From assembly GCA_016124895.1 (NCBI GenBank), contig WGMU01000098.1:1-64000 (forward strand): a DNA stretch of 64,000 nucleotides. The letters are read 5' to 3'. A program made the position numbers and the translations under genes. The notes under the pieces were generated by a model. It had not been told where the DNA came from. It searched no databases and saw only the letters and a program-made list of their open reading frames with translations. Below are positions 32,944 to 41,614 of the stretch, piece by piece; position 1 is the first letter of the stretch; each line of letters starts with the position of its first letter. This stretch comes from a bacterium. Lineage in GTDB: Bacteria > Planctomycetota > Planctomycetia > Planctomycetales > Planctomycetaceae.

Positions 32944-35219
32944 ACAGATTGCCGTACGGAGCAGGTTCGATCGAGCTGTCTTGTGACGCAAAGACGCAAA
33001 GTCGCGAGGGATCGCAAAGAAATTCTCGATCGAGATTTTCGCTGCAATTCTTTGCGCGGCTTTGTGTCTTCGTGCCTTTGCGTCAGATCGCAGTCGCCTC
33101 CTGTCTGATTGCCGCGACGAATCAGGCCTCACTCGCCGACCTCCCGGCACCGCGGTTTGATCGGCTGAAGCCGCTGGGGGCTGCTGCCGGGACATCGATT
33201 GAGGTTGAGATCGCCGGCGCGGATATCGAAGGCGTCGAGTCCTTGCTGTTTGATCATCCCGGCCTGACGGCGACGCGCGTCGCCGAGAAGGATCGCTTCT
33301 TTCAGATCGCCATCGCGGCCGACGTTTCGCCGGGCACGTATGATGTTTATCTCGTCGGCCGCTTCGGCGTCAGCAACCCACGACTGTTCGCTGTGTCGAG
33401 TGGCCTGACCGATGTTGCCGACAACGGGGATAATCGCGAGCCCGCCAAAGCTCAGTCGATTGAAGTCAACTTGGCGGTCAACGGAACGATCGACGGCAAT
33501 GCCGAAGACTTTTACCGCGTCGCGTTGAAGAAAGGGCAGCGCGTCGTGATCGACTGCCAGGCTCAGCGGCTCGATTCGGAACTCGATGCTACCATGACGC
33601 TGACGTCAGCCACCGGCAGCCCGCTCGCGTCGAGCGGCGATTATTACGGGCAGGATCCGATGATCGATTATGTCGCTCCGTCCGACGGAGACGTCATCAT
33701 CGCGCTGCACGATCTGTCGTATCGAGGGGGTTATCCGTATCGCCTGGTCGTTTCCGACCGGCCGCAGATCGAAAACGTATTCCCGCCCGTTCTTCAAATC
33801 GGACAGCCAGCGACGCTGACGGCGTTCGGTCGCAACCTCGTTTCGATCGGCGGAGTGTCTGGTGACGCTCAGACCGACGGCAGCCTGCCGCTCGATCGGC
33901 TGGAGTTTTCCGTCGCGGCACCGTCGACAGACTTTGCCGCGCTGCGACCTTACGAGTTCATCTCACATCCAACTCACCACTCCGTGTTGCCGACCGCCGC
34001 GACGTGTACGCTCGCTGGGCTGCAGGTTCGGCCAGACAACGTTCGCGGCGTCTGGGACGCTCAGCCGGTTCTCGTGACCGCTGATCCGGTGACACTCGAA
34101 ACCGAGCCGAACGATACGCAGGATGCGGCGCAGGCACTGACTCTGCCTGCGATCGTCGCGGGACGTTTCAACCAGCCGCGCGATGCCGACTGGTTCGCTT
34201 TTCAGGTCGACGAGAACGGACCGCACTCGTTCGACGTCTACTGCGAACGGATTGCCGGCCGGGCCGACGCGTATCTGGTCATTGTTGACGAGAACGGCAA
34301 TCGCGTGCAGGAACTCGACGACTTCGGTCACCGCATGAACGCCTTTGATGGCCACCTGCGCGATCCTTCGCAGGTCGTCAATCTGTCAAAGGATCGCCAG
34401 TACAAGGTGCTCGTTCAGGACCGCTATCAGCGCGGTGGCGAGCGGTATCAGTACGTGCTGGAAATTCGCAAGCCGCAGCCGGATTTCTTTGTCGCGGCGA
34501 TTCACCGCTCGAATCAGAACCCTGCCGGGACAACGGTCTTTACCGGTGGTGCGACGTATGTCGACATTGTCATCCACCAGAAGAGTTACAGCGGACCGCT
34601 GACGATCAGTGCCGAGGGGCTGCCGCCGGGAGTTCACTTCCAGCCGACGGGAGTTCCCAATAACTCGCGCGGCAACTTCGTGCTGTGGGCCGACGAAGAC
34701 GCCGCCGAGTGGACCGGTTTTGTCCGGCTGTTTGCCACCGGCGAAATCGACGGTCAGCAGTTCCGCCGCGAAGTCCGGCCTTACTCGCGCGTCTGGAACA
34801 ATTCCGGCACCAGTCAGCCGCAACGTTCGCTGGCGCTGGCGGTTCGAGCGTCGACACCCTTTAACGTTTCGATCGTGCCAGAGAAGTTTGAGATCGAAGC
34901 CGGCAAGTCGGCCGAGCTGTCCGTCGAACTGAAGCGCCTGTGGCCGGACTTCAAAGAGAAGGTCACCATTCAGCCGCTGAACTTTCCCGGTCAGTTCAAG
35001 CTCGGCAACTTTGACATCCAGGCCAGCGAAACGTCGAAACTGCTGAAGATCGACGTCCAGCCGAACACGCCGCCGGGCGAGTACACGCTGGCTCTGCAGT
35101 GTCAGGCTCAGGTTCCGTTCAACAAGGATCCCGCAGCCAAAAACCGCCCGAACACGCTGGTCACCCTGCCCAGCCGCCCGGTCACGCTGAAGGTTCTGAG
35201 CAGAGATAATACAAGATGA
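32940..35219 (+). CDS. Exported PPC (pre-peptidase C-terminal)-domain protein
   Basis: A 759-residue frame from GTG 32940, which overlaps the upstream stop (GTGA). An alternative GTG at 33072 gives a compact signal peptide (PLRQIAVASCLIAATNQASLA) before DLPAPRFDRL. The first 40 residues of the long form are encoded by a GCAAAG-type hairpin. The mature protein holds several beta domains: two PPC-like modules (around EPAKAQSIEVNLAVNGTIDGNAEDFYRV and EPNDTQDAAQALTLPAIVAGRFNQPRDADW), plus Ig-like regions toward the end. It is secreted and probably binds carbohydrate or partner proteins. It completes the PSD1-DUF1501 operon. Confidence 0.88.
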   Translation: MNRLPYGAGSIELSCDAKTQSREGSQRNSRSRFSLQFFARLCVFVPLRQIAVASCLIAATNQASLADLPAPRFDRLKPLGAAAGTSIEVEIAGADIEGVESLLFDHPGLTATRVAEKDRFFQIAIAADVSPGTYDVYLVGRFGVSNPRLFAVSSGLTDVADNGDNREPAKAQSIEVNLAVNGTIDGNAEDFYRVALKKGQRVVIDCQAQRLDSELDATMTLTSATGSPLASSGDYYGQDPMIDYVAPSDGDVIIALHDLSYRGGYPYRLVVSDRPQIENVFPPVLQIGQPATLTAFGRNLVSIGGVSGDAQTDGSLPLDRLEFSVAAPSTDFAALRPYEFISHPTHHSVLPTAATCTLAGLQVRPDNVRGVWDAQPVLVTADPVTLETEPNDTQDAAQALTLPAIVAGRFNQPRDADWFAFQVDENGPHSFDVYCERIAGRADAYLVIVDENGNRVQELDDFGHRMNAFDGHLRDPSQVVNLSKDRQYKVLVQDRYQRGGERYQYVLEIRKPQPDFFVAAIHRSNQNPAGTTVFTGGATYVDIVIHQKSYSGPLTISAEGLPPGVHFQPTGVPNNSRGNFVLWADEDAAEWTGFVRLFATGEIDGQQFRREVRPYSRVWNNSGTSQPQRSLALAVRASTPFNVSIVPEKFEIEAGKSAELSVELKRLWPDFKEKVTIQPLNFPGQFKLGNFDIQASETSKLLKIDVQPNTPPGEYTLALQCQAQVPFNKDPAAKNRPNTLVTLPSRPVTLKVLSRDNTR
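32985..33084. repeat. GCAAAG-type hairpin inside a coding region
   Basis: Left arm gacgcaaagacgcaaagtc (from 32985) pairs with right arm ending in tgcctttgcgtc (33084) around a central gatcgagat region. It is the most complete copy of the family in the window and lies within the reading frame of the PPC protein. Confidence 0.85.
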
Positions 35220-35280
35220 CTCACAGGTCGGATAACCGATCGACGCTCAATTTGAACGCGCTTTAATGGAGATTAGGCTC

Positions 35281-37941
35281 TTACTTCTCCGGAGACTCCT
35301 TCTGCATGGCCCTCTTCATGACATAGTCTCGATCACCCTGACTCAGGTCACGGTATCTAACATCGAATTCAGTCCCGTCTTTGCCCTTGAGCTTCACAAT
35401 TCCTCGGCGGTACTCAACAAAAGTCGCCACATTCGAAAGAGTGCCGAAGCGGTTTGTCCACGTACGCATTTCTGAAGGATCAGGCTGATCTGGGTCTGCA
35501 GCGTTTACGAGTGGATTCTGATACGAGTCGACGACCGCTGGTCCATCTCCCAGCTTTTCAATCAGAGCAAGAGGTTTCTCGATGCGCTCGCCGTCGCCAT
35601 CTTCCTCGCGTTCCAGAAAGGTAAAAGTAACGAACACGCCAGCGCCCGCCTGAAGACTCATGAACTCCACGATGTCAACCAATTGTTTCTCTGTCGGCGC
35701 CGCGCCGTTCGACCAGCCAACAAGTAGTTCACAGTTGTGAATCAGGGCGTCTGCGTTCGAAACTGCAACTCGCGCAGACCGGACACGATAGTCGACGAGT
35801 TCGGGAAGCCGCCCAACTTCAGGAATTGTGTCAATTTTCAGAAGCGACTTTGCGGTTTCCCTAAGCGCATTTGGCGATAAGAGTTTGCCATCACCGAATT
35901 CGATCAAGTCCCACCGATCAGCAATTCTCAGCATGACGTTGTCTGAGCCCTTGGCTCTCCATCCAAGTGACGCCAGCGTTTTCGCAGCCGACAAAACCTG
36001 TGGGGCACGCGCCAGATACGCCCCACGACGTTCCAATGCACTTGTCAGGGCATCGAGTTCTTTTGTCGAAAGCTCAAGCGGTGTTTCTCGATCGAGAGCT
36101 GCCATCAGTTCCGGAATGAGCAGGCGAGCTCTGTCAGGACGAGATTCCAGTGATTTGATCGCGTTCTTGCGGACATGCCACTCTTTGTCATCCAGTAACC
36201 AGGACATAGTCTTGACAACTGACGAGTCGTTGCTGTTCACATGCATGAAGCTGAGGGCAATTTCGGCGCGGCAAACAGAGCTTTCACTGATTGAGGCCGT
36301 CTCAAGTTGGCGGGCATCGTTGTCAGCAACGACACCTATCGCTTGTCTGGCTACTTCGACCAACTCGATCGTCTGTCGCATTCGTTGAGCTTCGTCTCCG
36401 TAATAAGCGCTTTTGGGTAAATAACTGGCAGGATCAATGCTCTCAAGAACTTCGATTAGCTTTCGAATGGCAATCGGTGCATCCTTCGTAATACTGACGA
36501 CCGAAGCAGATGCCACGTCACGCATTCGGCTATCAGTCGATGCTGCCCTAAGTAAATCTGGGATTGCGGGAATAGCGGCTTCACCACATTTGCCGAGTAG
36601 TTCTGCGGCAGCGAGCTGGCGATCCCTCCGAAGCCGAAATGCGTCGACCTTGGTCTCCGCTGGGTCCGGGCCGACGCCCGTGTCGAACAGAAATGATGTC
36701 AGTCCTCGAATATCCGGTGGTTCGATCAGCTGACCATCATCAACCTGTTTGATCAGACTGATTCGGTGCAACTGCACATCATCGAGCTGGTTATCACTCG
36801 TCCCGAATTGAATCTCGTGTTCAATAACATTGCTGATTGACTGCTCGATTCCGTCCGATTCATTGGCGACCAGAAAAATGCTGACCGGATGCGTCCCGTT
36901 AATGCCATCCAGCGGGTACTTAAGTTCGGAAGAGCGAGGTTCATATTCACCCTGAATCGTATCTCCTGCGACAACTCGGGACACCGCGACAAACTGCAAC
37001 TCCTGCTTATTGGTCGGATCGACCACAGTCATCTGCACCTTGATGTGAAACGGCAGCGAACTGACAGTCGGTTTCGAGAGAAAGTGAATCTCAGGACATG
37101 AGTCCGCATGCTTCACTGGCGAATCGTCGGCCAGCCAGATGGAGTAATGCTTTCCCGGTTCGACATCCTTCCGAATTTCCGAACTGATGCTGGAAGGTGG
37201 CGTGTAGCTCTCGCTGACGGCTCCAGGTTTCTTGATTGGGAATGGGGCAGGCCCTTCGTACGTGGTGTGCTGCGACGTAATGACTACAATCGGTGCAAAT
37301 TGGCGAACAGCATAGACCCACTCCGCCGCTGACCCGATTCCTTCCCAAACGAAGATTTCATCAGAACTCGTCTTCACCTCAATTGATTCGTGGTAATGAG
37401 AGGCACCGCGCACGACGATATCGCGAGATGCACTCTTGAAACTGATCTTATGAACCTCTCCCCAGGGCACACGCTCGCCGGTGAAATGATTCGTGATTCC
37501 CTGTTCGTTGACGGTTATGTACAAGCTCGGCTGCGGTTTGTATGACCAAGCCCAGACTACCCCCGAGAGGGTCAGGAGTCCTAGCGACAGAACACTAATC
37601 GCCAAGATTACTGTTTTCGTGTCGAACTTCTTCGCCGACTCATGGAACAATACCATGACTCCTCCGGCGAATGGGAAGCCACCGAGGGCAAGGCATATCA
37701 CAATGACCACGAATCTAGTTCTTGGATCATCTCTAAAAGTTTTTCCCGTCAATGTCAGCTTAGACCATTTCAGCGAACCATCAGGCTGGAGTGCAGAGCT
37801 TTCGATCTCAGCAGACTCAGGCGGCTCTCCATGCGATACGGCTGAGAAGTAGCCGTTCAGCAGCACCAAAGCGGCGATTGCGGCAATCAAAGCTGTTCGC
37901 AAATTTGGCCGGTTCAGACGATCTGTTTCGTGCAGGTCCAT
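35281..37941 (-). CDS. Large membrane protein with HEAT-like repeats and C-terminal SHD1 domain
   Basis: An 886-residue product from ATG 37941. Three hydrophobic segments lie within the first 130 residues (TALIAAIAALVLLNGYF, FVVIVICLALGGFPFAGGVMVLF, VILAISVLSLGLLTLSGVVWAW), with a PH/DUF-like beta region after them (ITVNEQGITNHFTGERVPWGEVHKISF). A middle region has helical repeat character (RDRQLAAAELLGKCGEAAIPAIPDLL, KEWHVRKNAIKSLESRPDRA), consistent with HEAT repeats. The end (TFVEYRRGIVKLKGKDGTEFDVRYRDLSQGDRDYV) matches the SHD1 (SLA1 homology 1) domain common in planctomycetes. Composition is AT-richer than neighbours. Function unknown; SHD1 domains suggest protein interaction. Confidence 0.78.
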   Translation of the reverse strand: MDLHETDRLNRPNLRTALIAAIAALVLLNGYFSAVSHGEPPESAEIESSALQPDGSLKWSKLTLTGKTFRDDPRTRFVVIVICLALGGFPFAGGVMVLFHESAKKFDTKTVILAISVLSLGLLTLSGVVWAWSYKPQPSLYITVNEQGITNHFTGERVPWGEVHKISFKSASRDIVVRGASHYHESIEVKTSSDEIFVWEGIGSAAEWVYAVRQFAPIVVITSQHTTYEGPAPFPIKKPGAVSESYTPPSSISSEIRKDVEPGKHYSIWLADDSPVKHADSCPEIHFLSKPTVSSLPFHIKVQMTVVDPTNKQELQFVAVSRVVAGDTIQGEYEPRSSELKYPLDGINGTHPVSIFLVANESDGIEQSISNVIEHEIQFGTSDNQLDDVQLHRISLIKQVDDGQLIEPPDIRGLTSFLFDTGVGPDPAETKVDAFRLRRDRQLAAAELLGKCGEAAIPAIPDLLRAASTDSRMRDVASASVVSITKDAPIAIRKLIEVLESIDPASYLPKSAYYGDEAQRMRQTIELVEVARQAIGVVADNDARQLETASISESSVCRAEIALSFMHVNSNDSSVVKTMSWLLDDKEWHVRKNAIKSLESRPDRARLLIPELMAALDRETPLELSTKELDALTSALERRGAYLARAPQVLSAAKTLASLGWRAKGSDNVMLRIADRWDLIEFGDGKLLSPNALRETAKSLLKIDTIPEVGRLPELVDYRVRSARVAVSNADALIHNCELLVGWSNGAAPTEKQLVDIVEFMSLQAGAGVFVTFTFLEREEDGDGERIEKPLALIEKLGDGPAVVDSYQNPLVNAADPDQPDPSEMRTWTNRFGTLSNVATFVEYRRGIVKLKGKDGTEFDVRYRDLSQGDRDYVMKRAMQKESPEK

Positions 37942-38308
37942 ATTGACCTCCGCCACAACGAACACAAAGGCGAGCCACGATAATACGGTGCTGTCTGCAA
38001 CCGGACAATCCGCATGTGACTGTTTCCGTTCGCCACACAATCCAACCCTGAAACGCGCCTGCGCGGAATCGCAGGATTTCTCACTGCCTCCGCGAAGCTC
38101 TAGTCCGAAGCGCTCAGCCACCCGTCAGTGCCCGCAGAGTCTCGCTGACCTGCCGATCTCGACTGGCAACGGCCCCACACTGCGAGGACCATCAGGTTCG
38201 CTGGAGCCGCTGGAATCCGGACGCCGAAACAACTTCAGGAAACGTCGTCTGCCGCTCCAGACGGCTGCTCATCATCCTTGCTGCCCTGTTCATTTCGGTG
38301 AGACCGAC
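37942..38308. other. Intergenic stretch between SHD1 gene and small membrane gene
   Basis: 367 bases. One plus-strand frame stays open through all of it into the 38309 gene, but the translation has low-complexity charged character and no start with a ribosome-binding site, so I leave it unannotated. Confidence 0.4.
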
Positions 38309-38506
38309 ATGGAAATCTTTCAAAACGCATCCGATGACCAGATTGCCCTGATGGGCTGCGCCGCTGCTCTGCTGTTTTCCGGCGGCCTGATGTACGTGAG
38401 CTACTTCGTCGGCCAGGGTCGACGCAGCAGCGAAAGCCAGCCCGCGATCCCGCTCGATCAGAGTCGGGAAACACAGAGCGACAAATCAACCCGCCGCGCT
38501 GCATAG
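38309..38506 (+). CDS. Small single-pass membrane protein
   Basis: A 65-residue product from ATG 38309 (GTGAGACCGAC upstream). One hydrophobic helix (IALMGCAAALLFSGGLMYVSYFV) is followed by a polar tail rich in Arg, Ser and Gln. It is not recognised as a family. An intrinsic terminator lies 37 bases downstream (38544-38576), which supports an independently expressed unit. It could instead be the end of a longer frame open from 37943, but the composition of that extension argues against this. Confidence 0.55.
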   Translation: MEIFQNASDDQIALMGCAAALLFSGGLMYVSYFVGQGRRSSESQPAIPLDQSRETQSDKSTRRAA

Positions 38507-38543
38507 TCGACACTGCTTCGGCTCCTGCCGCAAATACAAATCC

Positions 38544-38576
38544 GAGCCTGCCCGGCCAGAACCGAGCAGGCTCTTT
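38544..38576 (+). terminator. Intrinsic terminator after the 65-residue gene
   Basis: GAGCCTGC (38544-38551) pairs with GCAGGCTC (38566-38573) and is followed by TTTGTCT. Confidence 0.75.
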
Positions 38577-38792
38577 GTCTGCGCAGACTGAGACCTCGGC
38601 CGAACCGGCACAGACCGGACACGCAGCGCGACCGGCGCGACCGCCGCGACGCGACTCGCGAACTCGCCGAACCTCCGATTCCGTACCGACGACACTTCGC
38701 ACCTTGAAATCGCTACTGGCGGTCGCAACTATCTCTGCCATCAGGTCGAGACGAATCGGCCACCAATTGCCGTTGATTTGAGGAATCTCGAA

Positions 38793-39284
38793 ATGCGATC
38801 TCTGCAGAAGACCGCTCTGGCTGCTGTTCTGTTTGGACTGGGATACCTGACCGGCACGACTCAGACCGAACCAGTTGAAGCCGTTCAGGCTCAGGGAACC
38901 GCTGGTGCGAACGCCCCCAGCGACGCAGTCGCCAAAGAAATCAGTACGGTCTACACCGCTCTGCAGTCTGCCAAAGACATCCTCAGTCAGGAAGGCCGCT
39001 ACGTCCCGGCGACGAAGACGCTAAACGTGTCCGCGATCGTGGCTGGCGGCGTTGATGCCGTTGCTGATCTCGAAGCCGGTCGCGGTGTCGACCCCGAAAC
39101 GTTCGCCGCGCTGTACGCCGATCAGGCCAGCGACGACATTCGCCCCGAAATCACGACTGACGAACACGGTCGCCTGATGTACAAGGGGAAAGTCATCCGC
39201 ATGTACTCGGTCGCACGGCTCAAGCAGATGTACCAGGAACGGCTGCGGTACACCGGCGAGACGGAAGCCGAACCGACCTTCTGA
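38793..39284 (+). CDS. Exported hypothetical protein
   Basis: The protein has about 163 residues from ATG 38793, with GAGG ten bases upstream. The N-terminal MRSLQKTALAAVLFGLGYLTG is a signal peptide or anchor. The mature part is Ala/Gly-rich at first (VEAVQAQGTAGANAPSDAVAKEI), then helical (YTALQSAKDILSQEGRY) and polar, ending in YKGKVIRMYSVARLKQMYQERLRY. I do not recognise the family. It is alone, and a strong terminator (39337-39384) separates it from the convergent suf block. Confidence 0.65.
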   Translation: MRSLQKTALAAVLFGLGYLTGTTQTEPVEAVQAQGTAGANAPSDAVAKEISTVYTALQSAKDILSQEGRYVPATKTLNVSAIVAGGVDAVADLEAGRGVDPETFAALYADQASDDIRPEITTDEHGRLMYKGKVIRMYSVARLKQMYQERLRYTGETEAEPTF

Positions 39285-39336
39285 TCGCCATGCCCCGTCG
39301 TCCCCCCTCCTGAGACCGACTCTGCTCAAATTCAGA

Positions 39337-39384
39337 AACAGAAACGCCTCGCGCGACGTTGACGTCACGCGAGGCGTTTCTGTT
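39337..39384. terminator. Strong bidirectional terminator between convergent units
   Basis: Seventeen paired bases (39337-39353 with 39368-39384, core GAAACGCCTCGCG) around a 14-base loop; T-runs follow in both directions. It ends both the exported unknown and the suf operon. Confidence 0.92.
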
Positions 39385-39461
39385 ATCCGGTGCAGTTGGA
39401 GCCGGTCGCTCTCAGCCAATATGTGTGCCGGGTTCTCTATTCTCTATCCGAGTTCAGAAAC

Positions 39462-40211
39462 TCAGAAGATCCCGAGGTGATCCCGCGCTTCGTCAGTCAT
39501 TCGTTCCGGCGACCACGGAGGCGTCATCACCAGCTTGATTTCCGCTTCGTCGACATCGCGCAACCGTTCGAGCGCCATCTTTGACTGTTGAATGATCTGC
39601 GGCCCGGCCGGGCAGGCGGGGCTGGTCAGCGTCATGTCGACATACGCTTTATGGCCGTCGTGATTGATCGAGTAGACCAGTCCGAGATCGACGATATTGA
39701 TCATCAGTTCGGGATCGATCACGTTCCGCAGCGCGTCGAGCATCTTTTCGTCGATCGACCTGTCGGTGTCCTCGACCTCGTCAGCCGTCGCTGAAACCGC
39801 GGCGTCATCTCCAGGCGGAATGCCGGTCGGCAGCGTGGGAGCGCCGGCCATGACCGTGTTGAGCGGTCCGGGATGAGCGCAGCTCGCTGTTTCACCGGTG
39901 GCCAGTCGCAGAAAAATCGAGCCGTCTTCCACCTTGATATCGTAAATCTGGACCGGTTCAGTGGCGGGCATGCACAGTGGCTGCCCGGTCGTCAGATCGA
40001 AACGTGCCCCGTGCCGCTCGCACGTAATCTCGTTGCCGCTGATGGGACCATTGGTCAGCGGCTGCCCGTCATGAGTGCAGACATCGGCGATCGCCGCGTA
40101 ACAGCCGTCGGCTTTCTGAATCAGCAGTACCGGCTCATCATCGACAAACACCGACAGTCGCCCTCCGGGCTGCAGTTCGTCAATAGACGCAACTCGTTCG
40201 TAATCAGACAT
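39462..40211 (-). CDS. Rieske ferredoxin fused to a SufT-like (DUF59/MIP18) domain
   Basis: This 249-residue protein carries a Rieske-type 2Fe-2S domain (residues 1-105). Its ligands are C45-T-H47 and C64-E-R-H67, the soluble Rieske ferredoxin pattern. An acidic linker of about 40 residues follows. The end (about 150-249: LDALRNVIDPELMINIVDLGLVYSI, TSPACPAGP) is a MIP18/DUF59 domain as in SufT and the MRP N-terminus. SufT assists Fe-S delivery to target proteins. This is the last gene of the suf block, 23 bases after sufD. The fused Rieske domain could supply electrons or sense redox state. The individual domains are firm; the joint role is inferred. Confidence 0.9.
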   Translation of the reverse strand: MSDYERVASIDELQPGGRLSVFVDDEPVLLIQKADGCYAAIADVCTHDGQPLTNGPISGNEITCERHGARFDLTTGQPLCMPATEPVQIYDIKVEDGSIFLRLATGETASCAHPGPLNTVMAGAPTLPTGIPPGDDAAVSATADEVEDTDRSIDEKMLDALRNVIDPELMINIVDLGLVYSINHDGHKAYVDMTLTSPACPAGPQIIQQSKMALERLRDVDEAEIKLVMTPPWSPERMTDEARDHLGIF

Positions 40212-40234
40212 GACTTTCTGAACCTCAAACGGCG

Positions 40235-41572
40235 TTATTCGCCGATTCCGAGCTTAACCTCGACAGCCTTATCCAGCGTCTCGCGGACCAGCTCGACCGG
40301 AATCCGGTCCGTGACCGTCTGCAGAAAGCCCTGGACGATGATGTGCATGGCTTCGTGCTCGGTCAGGCCACGGCACATTGCATAAAAAATCTGATCGACG
40401 TCGACACGGCCAGCCGTTGCTCCATGAGTACAGCGTACGTCGTCAGCTTCAATTTCCAGTCCGGGAATCGCGTCACAGCGAGATGTCGGCGAGAGCAGCA
40501 GTGAATCGTTCCGCTGGTATCCGTCGGTTTTCTGAGCTTCGGGTTCGACCTTGATCATCCCCCGCCAGATGACGCGCGACTCGTCCGTGAGCACGTCTTT
40601 GTAGAGCAGATCGGACCGCGTGTCCGGCGCGTTGTGCGTCTGTTGTGTGTAGTAGCTGAGGCACTGCCGGTCTTTCGCAAACGTGACACCGTTGACCTGC
40701 GCTTCAGCTCCGCGGCCATCGAGATGCACGTCCTGATGGATGTGGGCAAGCTTCGAGCCGAGCCCGCCGACTGTCCACTGCAACGACCCGTTACCTTCGA
40801 CACGACCGCACTGATGCGCGAAGTGCCACGACTTCTGATTCCAGTTCTGCAACTGCACGTACCGCAGGCGGGCCTCTTTCCCGACAAGCAGTTCGACCGC
40901 CCCGACGTGAAGCCCGGCAATGTCCGGCGAACCGGACGCCGTTTCTTCCAGCAGCGTCGCCTCGGCGCCATCTTCGAGAATCACCAGCGTGTGGCTGAAG
41001 TCGGCGACGCCGTCCTGAGCCAGAGCGACGAGGCTGTAAAGTGGAGCGTCGACCTGCACCCCTTTCGGCACGAAGAGCACTGTTCCGCCTGTCCAGAACG
41101 CTCCGTGCCAGGCGGCAAAGCGGTCTGTGTCAGGCAGCACGGCCTTCGTGGCAAAGTGAGGCTCAAGCAGGTCCGCTTGCTGACAGAGCACGGTGGCCAG
41201 GTCTCCGAAGATCACACCCTTCGCAGCAAGTTGCTCTGTCAGTCGCGACTCGGTGGCCGAACCGTCAACGTGAACCACCGCGCCTTCAAATTCCGCGCGG
41301 TTCTGCATCAACGGAAGCTGCGCTGTATCGAAGCCAATCGCCGCTTTCCCCGTCAGCGAAAACTTCTCCGGCCGGAACGCTCTCGCCGGGATCCGCTTCC
41401 ACTCTTCCGGATCAAGTTCCTCGGCCGACTTCGCCTGAAACAGCTCGAACGCCACCCGTCGTCGCTGCGTGACCCAAACCGGCTCCACGCGCGACTGCAG
41501 AAATACTTCAAAATCGTCTGACGTGAAGCCTGACGGAAGTGACGGAGCTGAATTCACTGTTACCGTACTCAT
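40235..41572 (-). CDS. sufD: Fe-S cluster assembly protein SufD
   Basis: A 445-residue protein from ATG 41572, which has AGGA seven bases upstream; ATG 41602 would add ten residues. The SufB/SufD core is clear: FWTGGTVLFVPKGVQVDAPLYSLV, then HIHQDVHLDGRGAEAQVNGV, and the C-terminal DDVRCTHGATAGRVDVDQIFYAMCRGL with its conserved H. SufD pairs with SufB and SufC in the SufBC2D scaffold that assembles Fe-S clusters. Here it follows sufB by 42 bases (12 with the longer start). It is somewhat longer than E. coli SufD. Confidence 0.93.
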   Translation of the reverse strand: MSTVTVNSAPSLPSGFTSDDFEVFLQSRVEPVWVTQRRRVAFELFQAKSAEELDPEEWKRIPARAFRPEKFSLTGKAAIGFDTAQLPLMQNRAEFEGAVVHVDGSATESRLTEQLAAKGVIFGDLATVLCQQADLLEPHFATKAVLPDTDRFAAWHGAFWTGGTVLFVPKGVQVDAPLYSLVALAQDGVADFSHTLVILEDGAEATLLEETASGSPDIAGLHVGAVELLVGKEARLRYVQLQNWNQKSWHFAHQCGRVEGNGSLQWTVGGLGSKLAHIHQDVHLDGRGAEAQVNGVTFAKDRQCLSYYTQQTHNAPDTRSDLLYKDVLTDESRVIWRGMIKVEPEAQKTDGYQRNDSLLLSPTSRCDAIPGLEIEADDVRCTHGATAGRVDVDQIFYAMCRGLTEHEAMHIIVQGFLQTVTDRIPVELVRETLDKAVEVKLGIGE

Positions 41573-41614
41573 CGAAATGTCCTGTGTGCTGGCTTCTGCC
41601 ATCGCGTGCCTGAA

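Noticed and set aside
31594-33195. Minus-strand open frame of 533 codons
   Set aside because: Antisense to DUF1501 and the PPC gene start; translation shows no family signature and is charged low-complexity.
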